DNA of 64,000 nt from Shewanella schlegeliana (GCF_016765635.1 NZ_JAESVD010000006.1:62001-126000); one strand, 5' to 3'; shown: positions 48,061 through 63,105, counted from the stretch's first letter. Translations and numbers: made by a program. The notes: generated from the letters alone by a model not told the origin.

Positions 48061-48301
48061 TTAATACCCCATTTTCTTATTAGTTAGACTTAAAAAAAAG
48101 CGTCAAATAAATAACGTTTTTTTGTGCGGTGGCTAATGCTATCACAACTTAATCAGAATGCGACCCTTGTCATTGTGATCCTGTAGCATATTTAATATGT
48201 TTCAACTTGATGATGAATATGCTTAAGTCTTGCGTCGTAGTGCTTGTTTTTAGTGGATTGCATCAGTACCATAGCCTGTCCTGAACCCTTGGGGAATATA
48301 C

Positions 48302-49186
48302 ATGATATACGGAAGCATCGTAGCCTTAGTCACACCAATGAATAGTGACGGCACAGTTGATTATAAAAGTCTTGAAAGTTTAGTTGAGTACCATATCGCC
48401 CAAGGTACAGATGCCATCGTAGCGGTAGGCACAACTGGTGAGTCAGCCACATTGCCTGCTAAAGAGCATATTGCTGTTGTTGAGCAGACAGTGAAGTTTG
48501 CCGCAGGTCGAATTCCAATTATTGGCGGTAATGGCGCCAATGCAACCGCTGAAGCAATAGAGCTGACTAAAGGTCTATCTAATACGGGCGTAGCGGCAAT
48601 GCTAGGTGTTACCCCATATTATAATAAGCCTACCCCAAAGGGGCTTATTGCTCATTATACCGCGGTTGCCGCAAGCACTGATGTGCCGCAAATTCTTTAT
48701 AACGTGCCGGGAAGAACCGCTGTTGATATGCGTCCTGAAACCGTTGCTGAACTAGCCGGAATTAGTAATATCATTGGTGTTAAAGAGGCAACGGGAGATC
48801 TTTCTCGCGTAAAAGAGTTACGTCAATTATGTGGTGATGATTTTCTTCTTTATAGTGGCGATGATGCAACCGCAAGAGAGTTTCTCTCTTTAGGCGGCAA
48901 TGGCGTCATCTCTGTTGCTAACAATATCGTACCTAAGCAGTTTAAAGCCATGTGTGATGCGGCTTTAGCTGGCGACATCCCTGCAGCACTTACCGCAGAA
49001 GAATCGATTAAAGAGTTGTTTAGTGTACTGTTCTGCGAAGCCAATCCTATCCCTGTAAAATGGGCTGCCCATCGTATGGGACTCATTAGCAATGGAACAA
49101 TTCGTTTGCCTTTGACTGAACTTTCTACCGAGTTTCATGGTCTGTTGCTAGAAGCGATGAAAAATGCCCGAATAGAGGTTAAATAA
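48302..49186 (+). CDS. dapA: 4-hydroxy-tetrahydrodipicolinate synthase
   Basis: Condenses pyruvate with aspartate semialdehyde, the first step specific to lysine and diaminopimelate. The 294 residues show the Schiff-base Lys in '[14 protein letters not shown]', the proton-relay Tyr in '[12 protein letters not shown]', and '[11 protein letters not shown]'. The length matches E. coli (292). bamC follows after 3 bp, so the two form an operon as in E. coli. Confidence 0.98.
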   Translation: MIYGSIVALVTPMNSDGTVDYKSLESLVEYHIAQGTDAIVAVGTTGESATLPAKEHIAVVEQTVKFAAGRIPIIGGNGANATAEAIELTKGLSNTGVAAMLGVTPYYNKPTPKGLIAHYTAVAASTDVPQILYNVPGRTAVDMRPETVAELAGISNIIGVKEATGDLSRVKELRQLCGDDFLLYSGDDATAREFLSLGGNGVISVANNIVPKQFKAMCDAALAGDIPAALTAEESIKELFSVLFCEANPIPVKWAAHRMGLISNGTIRLPLTELSTEFHGLLLEAMKNARIEVK

Positions 49187-49189
49187 TAA

Positions 49190-50287
49190 ATGCTAAAGCA
49201 AATATCACCACTGATTTTAGTTGCAGCCGTTACTGCATGTAGTACGCCGATTGACAGAAGGCAGGCTAACGACACAGATCAGAACTATCAAGATCTCACT
49301 GTCGAGCCACAGCTCGTTATTCCAGCTGGCTTACATAAGCCGACATATAGCAAGGAGTATGATATTCCTGCTGTAGGCAGTAAAGTCGACCAGAGCTTAG
49401 TGGGTAAAAAATTAGATATTCGTCCGCCGCTACAGGTATTGCCAATGGCAGAAGGTACCCGTGTAGAAGAGGGCAGTGATAATATCAAAATCGTTGTTGA
49501 GTCGATTGATAATGATATCGATCTTAAGCAAGAGCTTTTCGAGGTGCTAAAAGAGTACTTCGCCAGCAAATCGATTTCGTTACGCAGTGAAGATTACGAC
49601 AAAGGCACACTAGAGACTGATTGGATCGAGAGTGACCAAGTGATTGAGTCAAGCCTCTGGGGAAGTGATAAGGTCTATAAGCTCAAGCAGCGCTATATGT
49701 ACCATGTAGATGTTCGTCCCCATGGTCGCAGTGGTAATTTAACTATTGATCTTATTGAACATGAAGAGAGCTATGATGGCGATCTACAGGACATTTTACT
49801 AAGTGGCGAAGATAAGCGTCGCTATACTATCGATAGATTGAATGACTCGATTAGCTATATCAGCATTGAACGTGCTAAGGCACTGAAGGCTAAGCGTCTT
49901 AAGCAAAGTCTAGGTATCGATGTTAACCTAATAAGTGAGGCTGAAGAGCAGGCGTATTGGCTAGCCGATGCTGAGTTTAAACGTACTTGGGATCGTCTAC
50001 GTATCGTATTACCAGAGATGGGCTTTGAAATTGTCGATATGGACAGCAACAAAGGCTTGCTTTATATCAACGTCACCGATGACTCAGGCTTCTGGAGTTC
50101 ACTCTGGAGCGAGAAAGAGCTGCCAATCGAGGCGGGTTCATACCGTATTGAACTAAAAGATGGCATTGATGATAAAACAGAAATCCACCTATTGAATGCG
50201 AAGAATGAACCTCTATCAAACGAGGTTGTTACCGCTGTTTATGATGGTTTCTCAGAGTTAATGCAAGAAGATCGTAAAGTGCGTTAA
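49190..50287 (+). CDS. bamC: Outer-membrane assembly lipoprotein BamC
   Basis: A lipoprotein of the BAM complex that inserts beta-barrel proteins into the outer membrane. The 365 residues begin with a signal ending in 'VTAC' (Cys17). The long unstructured N-terminal segment, which contacts BamD in E. coli, includes 'YDIPAVG', followed by two helix-grip domains (about 100-215 and 240-360). It follows dapA by 3 bp. Confidence 0.93.
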   Translation: MLKQISPLILVAAVTACSTPIDRRQANDTDQNYQDLTVEPQLVIPAGLHKPTYSKEYDIPAVGSKVDQSLVGKKLDIRPPLQVLPMAEGTRVEEGSDNIKIVVESIDNDIDLKQELFEVLKEYFASKSISLRSEDYDKGTLETDWIESDQVIESSLWGSDKVYKLKQRYMYHVDVRPHGRSGNLTIDLIEHEESYDGDLQDILLSGEDKRRYTIDRLNDSISYISIERAKALKAKRLKQSLGIDVNLISEAEEQAYWLADAEFKRTWDRLRIVLPEMGFEIVDMDSNKGLLYINVTDDSGFWSSLWSEKELPIEAGSYRIELKDGIDDKTEIHLLNAKNEPLSNEVVTAVYDGFSELMQEDRKVR

Positions 50288-50306
50288 ATTCGTCATCAAC
50301 CAAAAG

Positions 50307-50331
50307 AAAAGGAGCCCTAGGCTCCTTTTTT
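50307..50331 (+). terminator. Terminator after bamC
   Basis: GGAGCC and GGCTCC with a 3-base loop, preceded by AAAA and followed by TTTTTT. Confidence 0.88.
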
Positions 50332-50612
50332 GTTATTTATACATCTCAGGTGTGACAGTCACCTTTCTATTGTCGCCATACTCTCTAAAGACACTTTCTG
50401 CTTGTTAAATAGTTCATGCCCATTAATTATCCTCCCGCAGCCGCTGATTAACCAATATTGCTTCAATATTGTTGGTAATATCCTGTTTTGCATCGCCACC
50501 GAACGAGTGTGACTCAAGTGTGTAATTTGTAAGAAAAAGTAAAACGTATTGAAGCCAGTTTGTATCAAGGTAAACTAGACAGAATTGGATATAGTCGTCT
50601 GTCAGGGCACTC

Positions 50613-51701
50613 ATGAAAAAAATAATAATAATAATCTTCCTCGCATTAATTGGCGCCGCAGGTGCTTATTTCTACCAACAACAACTCCCGAGCGAAAAAG
50701 TTAATAGAGCGCGGCCCACACCTAACGTAGTTGTGACTAAGGCATCGATGCAAGCGATTCGTGACGAGGTTGAAGCCCTCGGCACGAGTAAAGCTAATGA
50801 ATCGATTACCGTGACACCAAAAGTGACTGATGTGGTCACAAAGGTAAATTTCGATGACGGTGATTTAGTTAGCAAAGGTCGCTTATTGGTACAGCTTCAA
50901 GATAGTGAACAGCGCGCCCGTGTCACCGTGGCGAAAGTAAAAGTAAAGGATCATCAGCGAGAGCTCGAACGTATTCGCACCTTAGTCACGAGCCAAACTA
51001 TCGCCGAACTGGAACGCGATAGACTGCAAACACTTATCGATACGGCGAAAGCCGAACTTGCTCAGGCTGAGTCAGCATTGAGTGATAGACGCATCATCGC
51101 GCCATTTTCGGGCTCACTTGGTTTACGTCAGGTGAGCGTAGGCGCGCTGGTCTCTCCTGGCAACGCCATTACCACATTAGATGATATTTCTGTTATTAAA
51201 CTTGATTTTTCAGTGCCAGAACGCTTTCTACAAGCATTGGCACTGGGCAAAACCGTCGAAGCGACTGCGGTTGCGTTCGATGGTGAGGTGTTTAAGGGCA
51301 AGGTTGTTTCAATCGACAGCCGCATAAACCCAACGACTCGTGCGGTGATTGTCAGAGCTGAACTCCCCAACCCTAAGCAGCGTTTACTGCCAGGGATGTT
51401 GATGAAGGTTAAGTTGATTAAAACCAGTCGAGATGCGCTGATCTTACCTGAGTCTGCAATTATTCCCATTCAAGATAGGCACTATGTTTACTTGGTTAAT
51501 GAGGAGGGGGTGATAACACAGAAGCAGGTCTCTTTAGGTCTTCGTAAGCGAGGTTGGGTCGAGATCTTAGATGGCGTAGCGCTAAATGAACAGGTCGTGA
51601 TCCGCGGATTATTAAAGGTGCGCCCAGGCGATAAGGTTAAGGTGACCTTTAGCGAGCGTTTTAGTTTTCTTAAGCAAGCGAGTGTGGAGCCTGTGGCATG
51701 A
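50613..51701 (+). CDS. RND efflux periplasmic adaptor (MFP) subunit
   Basis: A 362-residue membrane-fusion protein. The N-terminal helix (about 3-20) has no lipobox, so it is a signal anchor. Biotinyl-lipoyl-like segments are 'VTKVNFDDGDLVSKGRLL' and 'APFSGSLGLRQVSVGALVSPG', flanking an alpha-helical hairpin (about 100-150). The permease gene overlaps its stop codon (ATGA), so the two work as a pump. No outer-membrane channel is encoded nearby, so a TolC-type partner must come from elsewhere. Confidence 0.93.
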   Translation: MKKIIIIIFLALIGAAGAYFYQQQLPSEKVNRARPTPNVVVTKASMQAIRDEVEALGTSKANESITVTPKVTDVVTKVNFDDGDLVSKGRLLVQLQDSEQRARVTVAKVKVKDHQRELERIRTLVTSQTIAELERDRLQTLIDTAKAELAQAESALSDRRIIAPFSGSLGLRQVSVGALVSPGNAITTLDDISVIKLDFSVPERFLQALALGKTVEATAVAFDGEVFKGKVVSIDSRINPTTRAVIVRAELPNPKQRLLPGMLMKVKLIKTSRDALILPESAIIPIQDRHYVYLVNEEGVITQKQVSLGLRKRGWVEILDGVALNEQVVIRGLLKVRPGDKVKVTFSERFSFLKQASVEPVA

Positions 51702-54700
51702 TCTTAACTGATATCTCGGTTAAGCGACCGGTTTTCGCTTCGGTGATCAGCATTTTGCTGATTATTTTTGGACTCGTTGCGTTTGAAAAGCTGCCGTTGC
51801 GAGAGTACCCCAATATTGACCCACCAGTGGTGTCGATACAAACAAATTATCGCGGCGCAAGTGCTGCGGTGGTTGAGAGTCGCATTACCCAGCTTGTCGA
51901 AGACAGGATTAGTGGTGTTGAGGGCATCAAGCATATCAGTTCATCGAGCAGTGACGGACGCTCGAACGTGACTCTGGAGTTTGATGTAGGTCGTGACATC
52001 GAGGCCGCGGCAAATGATGTGAGAGACAGAGTCTCGGGTCTGTTAAATAATTTGCCGGAGGAAGCCGATCCGCCAGAGGTACAAAAAGCCAATGGCGGCG
52101 ATGAAGTCATCATGTGGTTAAACCTGGTTTCCGATCAGATGACCACACTTCAACTGACCGATTATGCAAGGCGTTACTTAATCGATCGCTTTTCGGTGAT
52201 TGATGGGGTGGCCAATATGCGCCTAGGTGGAGGTAAAGTCTATGCTATGCGGGTGTGGATCGACAGACAGGCACTCGCGGCAAGAGATTTAACCGTTGCC
52301 GATGTGGAAGCGGCACTGCGCTCGGAAAACGTAGAACTTCCAGCCGGTAGTGTCGAATCTAAAGAGCGCCACTTTACTGTGCGCCTAGAGCGAAGTTTTA
52401 AAACATCTGATGATTTTGCCAACTTGGTATTGGCAGAGGGGGAAGATGGTTACTTAGTTAAATTGGGTGATGTTGCAAGAGTTGAAATAGGCTCTGAAGA
52501 GGAGCGTATTACCTTTAGGGGCAACCGCGAAGCCATGATAGGTCTTGGTGTATCAAAGCAATCAACGGCTAATACACTCGATGTTGCCCGTGCCGCTAAC
52601 AAGTTAGTCGATCAGCTCAATCCAACGCTACCTGCCGGCATGGAGATCAAGCGCTCCTATGATAGCTCGGTGTTTATTGAAGCATCGGTCAAAGAGGTAT
52701 ACCAGACGCTGTTTATTGCGATGTTTCTGGTGATAGTGGTGATCTACCTATTTCTTGGCAGCGTACGCGCCATGCTCATTCCAGCCTTAACGGTGCCTGT
52801 ATCTTTGATGGCGACATTTATCGTACTGTTTGCCTTAGGTTACACCATTAACTTATTGACGCTGCTGGCAATGATTTTGGCAATCGGCATGGTCGTTGAC
52901 GATGCCATTGTGGTTCTTGAAAATATTCATAGGCGAATAGAGGAGGGAGACTCACCATTAAAAGCGGCGTACTTGGGAGCTCGTGAAGTGGCTTTTGCCG
53001 TGGTGGCGACCACCTTAGTGCTAGTCGCGGTATTTATGCCGATAACCTTTTTAGAAGGGGATTTGGGGAAGCTGTTTAAAGAGTTCGCGGTTGCCATGAG
53101 CGCAGCGGTGATATTCTCCAGTATTGTGGCTTTGACCCTAAGCCCTATGATGTGCTCAAAGGTACTTAAGCCCTCAGGGCAAGATCCTTGGTTAGTGCGT
53201 AAAATTGATGCGGGAATGGATAGCTTGTCAAACCATTATCGCGCCATTCTCGCCAAGGCTATGCGCCATCCATTTTTAGTCTCTTCATTAATTCTCGTTG
53301 CTCTGGTGAGCAGTGCATTTCTTGCAAAAGAGGTGCCTCAGGAATTTGCACCGAGAGAAGATAGAGGCTCAATGTTCTTAATCGTTAATGGCCCCCAAGG
53401 GGCGAGCTTTGAATATATTGAGTCCTATATGGATGAGATTGAAAATCGCTTGATGCCGCTAGTTGAGGCGGGGGAAATTAAGCGCCTGCTTATTCGTGCT
53501 CCCCGTGGATTTGGCCGTAGCGCAAACTTCTCAAATGGTATGGCGATTATCGTCTTGGAGGATTGGGCGGTCAGACGTAGTGCTTTTGAGATTATCGGTG
53601 ATATCCGCGGTCGCTTGTCAGATTTAGCCGGTGTGCGCGCCTTTCCTGTAATGCGACAAGCCTTTGGACGAGGAGTGGGTAAACCTGTGCAGTTTGTCCT
53701 AGGTGGTCCAAGTTATGAAGAACTGGCTAGGTGGCGTGACATTATTATTGAGAAAGCGAAAGAAAATCCAAATCTAGTGGGTTTAGATCATGATTATAAT
53801 GAGACGAAACCGCAGCTTAGAGTGGTGATCGATAAAGATAGAGCCGCAGCACTGGGTGTGTCGATTTCCCATATCGGTCGTACACTTGAATCGATGTTAG
53901 GCTCACGCTTAGTGACGACTTTTATGAGAGATGGTGAAGAGTATGATGTGATTATCGAAGGTAACCGAGATAATCAAAATACCGCCAATGATCTAGAAAA
54001 TATCTATGTGCGTTCCGATAGGAGCAAGGAGCTTATTCCTCTATCCAACCTTATCTCTATAGAGGAGTTTGCGGATGCCAGTCAGCTAAATCGTTACAAC
54101 CGGATGCGGGCTATTACCATTGAGGCCAACTTGGCCGATGGCTACAGCCTAGGCGAAGCGTTAGATTACCTCAATGATTTGACCCATGCGTATCTGCCTA
54201 CCGAGGCGATTGTTAGCTATAAAGGGCAATCACTGGATTATCAAGACTCAGGCAATTCGATGTACTTTGTGTTTATCTTAGCCTTAGGCATCGTATTCTT
54301 AGTGCTTGCGGCGCAGTTTGAAAGTTACATTCATCCACTGGTGATTATGTTGACAGTGCCCTTGGCTACGCTTGGGGCCTTAATTGGCTTATGGCTAACA
54401 GATCAGAGTCTCAATATTTACAGTCAGATAGGCATTATTATGCTGGTGGGCCTGGCTGCAAAGAATGGTATTTTAATTGTCGAATTTGCGAATCAGCTAA
54501 GAGATAAAGGATTTGAATTTCAGCAAGCGATCATTCAGGCTTCGAGCCAACGGCTTAGACCCATCTTAATGACGGGGATTACCACTGCTGCGGGTGCTGT
54601 GCCGCTAGTACTTGCCGAGGGGGCGGGGGCGGAAACTCGCTTTGTTATTGGTGTGGTTGTGCTTTCTGGGATCACCTTAGCGACATTTTTTACACTGTTT

Positions 54701-54790
54701 GTCATTCCTGTCGCTTATTCGTTATTAGCTAAAAATACCAGTTCTCCAGAGGCGATAGCCAAGCAACTTGAAAAGGAGTTGTCTCAATAG
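51698..54790 (+). CDS. RND efflux permease subunit
   Basis: A 1030-residue inner-membrane RND pump of the hydrophobe/amphiphile efflux type. Proton-relay residues are visible: two Asp in 'GMVVDDAIVVLENIHRR' (about residue 400) and Lys in 'LVGLAAKNGILIVEFAN'. There are 12 predicted helices with two large periplasmic loops. It overlaps the adaptor gene by 4 bp. The substrate (drugs, bile salts, metabolites) is not predictable, and no regulator gene is adjacent. Confidence 0.95.
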   Translation: MILTDISVKRPVFASVISILLIIFGLVAFEKLPLREYPNIDPPVVSIQTNYRGASAAVVESRITQLVEDRISGVEGIKHISSSSSDGRSNVTLEFDVGRDIEAAANDVRDRVSGLLNNLPEEADPPEVQKANGGDEVIMWLNLVSDQMTTLQLTDYARRYLIDRFSVIDGVANMRLGGGKVYAMRVWIDRQALAARDLTVADVEAALRSENVELPAGSVESKERHFTVRLERSFKTSDDFANLVLAEGEDGYLVKLGDVARVEIGSEEERITFRGNREAMIGLGVSKQSTANTLDVARAANKLVDQLNPTLPAGMEIKRSYDSSVFIEASVKEVYQTLFIAMFLVIVVIYLFLGSVRAMLIPALTVPVSLMATFIVLFALGYTINLLTLLAMILAIGMVVDDAIVVLENIHRRIEEGDSPLKAAYLGAREVAFAVVATTLVLVAVFMPITFLEGDLGKLFKEFAVAMSAAVIFSSIVALTLSPMMCSKVLKPSGQDPWLVRKIDAGMDSLSNHYRAILAKAMRHPFLVSSLILVALVSSAFLAKEVPQEFAPREDRGSMFLIVNGPQGASFEYIESYMDEIENRLMPLVEAGEIKRLLIRAPRGFGRSANFSNGMAIIVLEDWAVRRSAFEIIGDIRGRLSDLAGVRAFPVMRQAFGRGVGKPVQFVLGGPSYEELARWRDIIIEKAKENPNLVGLDHDYNETKPQLRVVIDKDRAAALGVSISHIGRTLESMLGSRLVTTFMRDGEEYDVIIEGNRDNQNTANDLENIYVRSDRSKELIPLSNLISIEEFADASQLNRYNRMRAITIEANLADGYSLGEALDYLNDLTHAYLPTEAIVSYKGQSLDYQDSGNSMYFVFILALGIVFLVLAAQFESYIHPLVIMLTVPLATLGALIGLWLTDQSLNIYSQIGIIMLVGLAAKNGILIVEFANQLRDKGFEFQQAIIQASSQRLRPILMTGITTAAGAVPLVLAEGAGAETRFVIGVVVLSGITLATFFTLFVIPVAYSLLAKNTSSPEAIAKQLEKELSQ

Positions 54791-54824
54791 CGTCGAGTTA
54801 ACCCAAGATGAGTTTTTGAGAAAG

Positions 54825-54851
54825 AAAAAAGGCGCTATGAGCGCCTTTTTT
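54825..54851. terminator. Terminator between the RND operon and the Kdo8N operon
   Basis: GGCGCT and AGCGCC with loop ATG, flanked by A and T runs on both sides; the flanking operons converge. Confidence 0.88.
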
Positions 54852-54907
54852 GTGAATAAAAATTTAACTGGCTACTATTTGTTGCCTAGTTACAATGACT
54901 TATCTCT

Positions 54908-55156
54908 TTATGACTTGCCTGTCTTATCGCTCTGACCTGAGTGATTATTAGTGGGCGTATCATTACTTGTTGTGGTATCACGGCTTTGAACACTTTCTTC
55001 CTGTTCAGATCCTTCTTTTTCAGAAAGTTTTTTGTCGTGATGATTTTTACCAAATTGCGTCATCTTGTGTTTAGCACTGTACTTTAAGACCGCAAGGTTA
55101 CTGGCGATCACTCCGAGCACCAGTAAAATCAATAAACCCACTTCAAGATCTGACAT
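54908..55156 (-). CDS. DUF2897 family small membrane protein
   Basis: An 82-residue protein with one N-terminal transmembrane helix (about 5-25) and a charged, Ser/Thr/Asn-rich cytoplasmic or periplasmic tail. ATG at 55156 is chosen, with GAGG about 8 bp upstream; a GTG one codon earlier is less likely. It is the last gene of the kdn-kdsB operon, 13 bp after kdsB. Function unknown. Confidence 0.8.
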   Translation of the reverse strand: MSDLEVGLLILLVLGVIASNLAVLKYSAKHKMTQFGKNHHDKKLSEKEGSEQEESVQSRDTTTSNDTPTNNHSGQSDKTGKS

Positions 55157-55169
55157 CACTTAACCTCAA

Positions 55170-55907
55170 TTAGTCTACAGCAAGTCTAGCTTCGCAAATG
55201 CGGATATCTTCAGGGGTATCTACTTCAGGTGAATCGAAGGCGCTGATGGCAACTTTGATTTTGTAGCCGTATTCGAGCGCTCTAAGCTGTTCAAGTTTTT
55301 CAAGATCTTCTAAGCGGCCAAGTGGAAGCTTTGCGAATGTCTGAACAAATTTGCGTGTATATGCGTAAATACCTAGATGCTTGTATACCGGGTAATCGCT
55401 GTTGTCACGACCAAAGGGAATCGTTGCACGAGAAAAATAGAGCGCATTAAAATTATTATCGAATACCATTTTCACATGGTTAGGATCATTAATCTGAGCT
55501 TCGTCAGTAATCGCAACACCTAATGTTGCCATATCAAATTCGCCTGGGTGGCGTTCACAAAGGCTAACAAGTTGCTCAATAGAGATTGGATCAATAAGTG
55601 GTTGATCGCCTTGCAAGTTAATGACGAGATCATCATCAGCAAGACCTAGCTGAGTAATTGCATCGTCGATACGGTCTGTACCCGATGCGGCATCTGCACC
55701 TGTCATAACAACTTTGCCACCAAAACCTTCTACAGCGTCTTTAATGCGCTCATCATCGGTGGCGACATAGATGTCTTTAAGCCCTTTTGCTAAAGCAGCG
55801 CGCTCGTAGACATGCTGGATCATTGGCTTGCCGTTAATCGGCGCCAATGGCTTGCCAGGGAAACGGCTAGAGCCGTAACGAGCAGGGATTAATAAGGTTA
55901 CATTCAT
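55170..55907 (-). CDS. kdsB: Kdo/8-amino-Kdo cytidylyltransferase KdsB
   Basis: Activates Kdo or 8-amino-Kdo with CTP for lipid A core assembly. The 245 residues start '[21 protein letters not shown]', the nucleotide-binding loop, and hold '[13 protein letters not shown]' for metal and CTP binding. It follows kdnA and kdnB on the same strand. In Shewanella oneidensis the KdsB of this locus prefers 8-amino-Kdo (established for that organism, inferred here). Confidence 0.95.
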   Translation of the reverse strand: MNVTLLIPARYGSSRFPGKPLAPINGKPMIQHVYERAALAKGLKDIYVATDDERIKDAVEGFGGKVVMTGADAASGTDRIDDAITQLGLADDDLVINLQGDQPLIDPISIEQLVSLCERHPGEFDMATLGVAITDEAQINDPNHVKMVFDNNFNALYFSRATIPFGRDNSDYPVYKHLGIYAYTRKFVQTFAKLPLGRLEDLEKLEQLRALEYGYKIKVAISAFDSPEVDTPEDIRICEARLAVD

Positions 55908-55933
55908 TCAATTTACCTACTTAAAAAAGTATC

Positions 55934-55956
55934 ATGGGCTTCTTTTTGAAGCCCAT
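55934..55956 (-). promoter_or_regulatory. Hairpin between kdnB and kdsB
   Basis: ATGGGCTTC and GAAGCCCAT form a perfect 9-bp stem around TTTTT. On the minus strand it is followed by GATACTTTTTTA, so it could lower transcription into kdsB or protect the upstream message. Confidence 0.55.
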
Positions 55957-55975
55957 TCTATGCTTACGCTAGAGT

Positions 55976-57073
<1,098 letters not shown>

Positions 57074-57126
57074 TTAAAATGTGCCATCGCGTCGAAATCC
57101 TCGGCGCGACGGATACTCGTTGTTGC

Positions 57127-58341
<1,215 letters not shown>

Positions 58342-58443
58342 TTACGCCAAAAATAAATAACCGATTATAACTGTGTAGGAGAGGTAACTGCGAGAATTCT
58401 TACGATTTTTCTCATATTTAGTAAAAATTTAGTAACGATTGCT

Positions 58444-58488
58444 AAAAAAAAGGGCTATCTCAGCAAATCGCTTGAGATAACCCTTTTT
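58444..58488 (-). terminator. Terminator between can and kdnA
   Basis: A long imperfect stem, AAAAAGGG-TATCTCAGC against GC-TTGAGATA-CCCTTTTT, ends the minus-strand can transcript about 25 bp past its stop. Confidence 0.8.
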
Positions 58489-58512
58489 ATTATGTTTAAA
58501 AACTAGGCGTTG

Positions 58513-59127
58513 CTAGCTATCTTGTTTAGCGGTTTCTTTATTAACGGTAACATCTAAATCGGAAAGCAAACCGTTTTCTACGCTGTAGATCCAACCATGG
58601 ATGGCGACATCTTGACCTCTTGCCCACGCTTCTTGAACAATCGTGGTGCTGGTTACATTGGCAACCTGTTCCATAACGTTCAGTTCGCACAAGCGATCGA
58701 AGCGCTCAGACTCGTCCATATTATCAAGATCGGCGTTATGCAAGCGATATACGTCGCGAATATGACCTAGCCAGTTATCGATAAGGCCTAATCTGTCGGT
58801 GCCCATTGAGGCCTTAATACCGCCACAGCCATAGTGGCCAACAACCATAATATGCTTTACTTTAAGCACCTCGACAGCATACTGCAGTACCGATAAGCAG
58901 TTTAAATCGGTATGAATGACCATATTGGCGATATTACGGTGGACAAAAACTTCGCCTGGCATCAAGTCAATGATCTGATTGGAAGGGACACGACTATCGG
59001 AGCAGCCAATCCATAAATACTCAGGCGTTTGCTGTTTGGCGAGTTGTTCGAAGAATTTTGGATCTTCTTCTAAGATCCGGCCTGCCCAGCGACGATTATT
59101 TTCAAAAAGCGGTTTTAGTAGTTTCAT
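58513..59127 (-). CDS. can: Beta-class carbonic anhydrase
   Basis: Interconverts CO2 and bicarbonate in the cytoplasm. The 204 residues show the zinc ligands Cys42 and the Asp44-Arg46 dyad in '[10 protein letters not shown]', and His and Cys in '[12 protein letters not shown]', as in E. coli Can. It is a single gene between a 250-bp upstream gap and its terminator. Confidence 0.96.
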   Translation of the reverse strand: MKLLKPLFENNRRWAGRILEEDPKFFEQLAKQQTPEYLWIGCSDSRVPSNQIIDLMPGEVFVHRNIANMVIHTDLNCLSVLQYAVEVLKVKHIMVVGHYGCGGIKASMGTDRLGLIDNWLGHIRDVYRLHNADLDNMDESERFDRLCELNVMEQVANVTSTTIVQEAWARGQDVAIHGWIYSVENGLLSDLDVTVNKETAKQDS

Positions 59128-59377
59128 TTGGGCCTTATATTTGCTCAGTTAAGATTAACTTGAATGCAGGCTAAGTTTATCACTGTAACCTAACCTAACC
59201 TAGCTGGTCTATTCAGTACTATAGAATAGTAATCTTAAATATTTGTTAATAATGTTGCTTTTGGTGTGCGAGTGTTGCAAATATCTTAATATAACATTGT
59301 GCTTAGGCTTGTTTGAAAATGCCTTGCTAAAACTGAACCTAAGCACTGAGTGAAAGCGTTGCTAGCCGCAATTGTGC

Positions 59378-60214
59378 TCAGGAATTAGTCGATAAAAAAT
59401 GGCTAAGACGTTGATTAATAAATTCTGCTTGCTCTAAGCTTGAAATATGACCGCAATCGGGAATATGTACGTATTCGCTACCATCGATGGCATCATGCAT
59501 CAAATAACCTTCTAATACGCTGCGCGCTTTATCTTCGACTCCAGTCATGATTAAACAAGGTAGGGTAAGCAGGTGGGCATCATCCATGGTGTCACGGCGT
59601 CCGAAAATCATTCTGCCTATCTGGTATAGGTTGTCGATATTACCGCTGTCGAAGTGCGTTAACTTCTGCTTGAAAGTCTCGACTAATTCGACTTTGGCTT
59701 GATTAGCAAAGAAGAGCGGCGTAATCGTGTCGATGATTTTGTTTGAAATTGTTTGTTCATTCTTGATGACTTCGAGCATGGCGTAATATTTATCACGTGT
59801 GATTTCAGGCTCATAACCGATAAAGCTGCCTAACATAACTAAGCTTTGCACGCGAGTAGGGGCTTTAAGCGCAAGTTCTGCTCCCCACATGGCACCAACT
59901 GATAAGCCAATTACTGAGAATTTTTCGATTTGAAGATGATCCATAAGCAACAGCATATGGTCGGCTATATCTCTTAGGTTACGAGTGTTGCTAGGTAGCG
60001 CGCCTGAAAAGCCATGTCCCCAAAGGTCCGGTACGATACAGCGGAAGTGCTGACTGAGGTGAGCTATCTGCGGCGCCCACATATCGCTATCCCACAGGTA
60101 ACTGTGCCCCAAAAGCAATACAGGTCCTTGGCCTATATCGAGGAAGCTTAGCTCGCTGCCATCAATGGTTAATTGTTGTCTGTATTGAGCGTACGGGATG
60201 GTTGTTTCTGTCAT
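59378..60214 (-). CDS. Alpha/beta hydrolase
   Basis: A 278-residue hydrolase of unknown substrate. The fold is shown by 'LLLGHSYLWDSDMW' (oxyanion region), nucleophile Ser in 'VIGLSVGAMWGAE', acid in 'LIMTGVEDKARS', and His in 'IPDCGHISSLEQ'. Start at the ATG 60214 is preferred over a GTG two codons upstream; both lack a good ribosome site. It resembles 3-oxoadipate enol-lactonase-like and haloperoxidase-like esterases, but the family is too broad for a function. Transcribed alone or with the dapE operon upstream (44 bp gap). Confidence 0.85.
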   Translation of the reverse strand: MTETTIPYAQYRQQLTIDGSELSFLDIGQGPVLLLGHSYLWDSDMWAPQIAHLSQHFRCIVPDLWGHGFSGALPSNTRNLRDIADHMLLLMDHLQIEKFSVIGLSVGAMWGAELALKAPTRVQSLVMLGSFIGYEPEITRDKYYAMLEVIKNEQTISNKIIDTITPLFFANQAKVELVETFKQKLTHFDSGNIDNLYQIGRMIFGRRDTMDDAHLLTLPCLIMTGVEDKARSVLEGYLMHDAIDGSEYVHIPDCGHISSLEQAEFINQRLSHFLSTNS

Positions 60215-60264
60215 GTTCACAGTGTGATCTCAAATATGTGTGAATAATTTAAATTTAAAAGGCT

Positions 60265-62425
<2,161 letters not shown>

Positions 62426-62595
62426 AGGGTACTCCAATCTGTTTTTATAAATTTTGTGCATTGTGGCATTGCTTTAGACTCGGCTCAAGAGCGAACTGAG
62501 GCGATGCTGCCGTTGTTGAGTGTTATTCAATGCATATTGCTGTTTGACGGTATTTGTTGAGCAAAAGCAATGGCGATTACTCTGCACTACAAAGG

Positions 62596-63105
62596 TTACA
62601 GCATGACAGAAAAGATCACATCTTTACCTGCTTCGATATGCCCCTGCTTCTTGTCTAAGCCCTGTATGTCTTCCATATTGGCAATGAGCACAGGTGTCAG
62701 TAGGCTATCGGCGTGCTCGGTTAAGTAGTCAAGATCAAACGCTAAAATGGGGTCGCCTACTTTAACCTCTTGCCCCTCTTCGGCTAAGCGCTTAAAGCCA
62801 TTACCTCTAAGTTCAACTGTGCCGATGCCAAAATGGACAAAGATCTCAAGCCCTTGGGGAGATTCAATACTAAATGCATGGTTAGTTTCGAAAATTTTTC
62901 CGATTGTACCGTCAATAGGTGCGAGGATCTGCTGACCTTTAGGCTCGATAGCCAAGCCGTCACCAACAATTTTCTCTGAAAAAACTGCATCAGGTACTTT
63001 TTCTATGGCAACAATTTTTCCGGAAACAGGGGCATAGACATTCACAACACCTGCGATGTCAGTTTGACCTGAGATCAGTCGTCGAATTCGGCTTAAAAAT
63101 CCCAT
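62596..63105 (-). CDS. crr: PTS glucose-specific EIIA component
   Basis: Passes phosphate from HPr to sugar transporters and, when unphosphorylated, gives inducer exclusion. The 169 residues match the E. coli length. The phosphorylated His lies in 'LEIFVHFGIGTVELRG' and the second active-site His in 'ETNHAFSIES'. It is 63 bp after ptsI on the same strand, so the pts operon order is kept. Confidence 0.96.
   Translation of the reverse strand: MGFLSRIRRLISGQTDIAGVVNVYAPVSGKIVAIEKVPDAVFSEKIVGDGLAIEPKGQQILAPIDGTIGKIFETNHAFSIESPQGLEIFVHFGIGTVELRGNGFKRLAEEGQEVKVGDPILAFDLDYLTEHADSLLTPVLIANMEDIQGLDKKQGHIEAGKDVIFSVML

Noticed and set aside
50440..50480. Inverted repeat around ACCAATATTG upstream of the RND adaptor
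   Set aside because: The two arms differ by inserted bases and no regulator gene is adjacent; too weak to call an operator.
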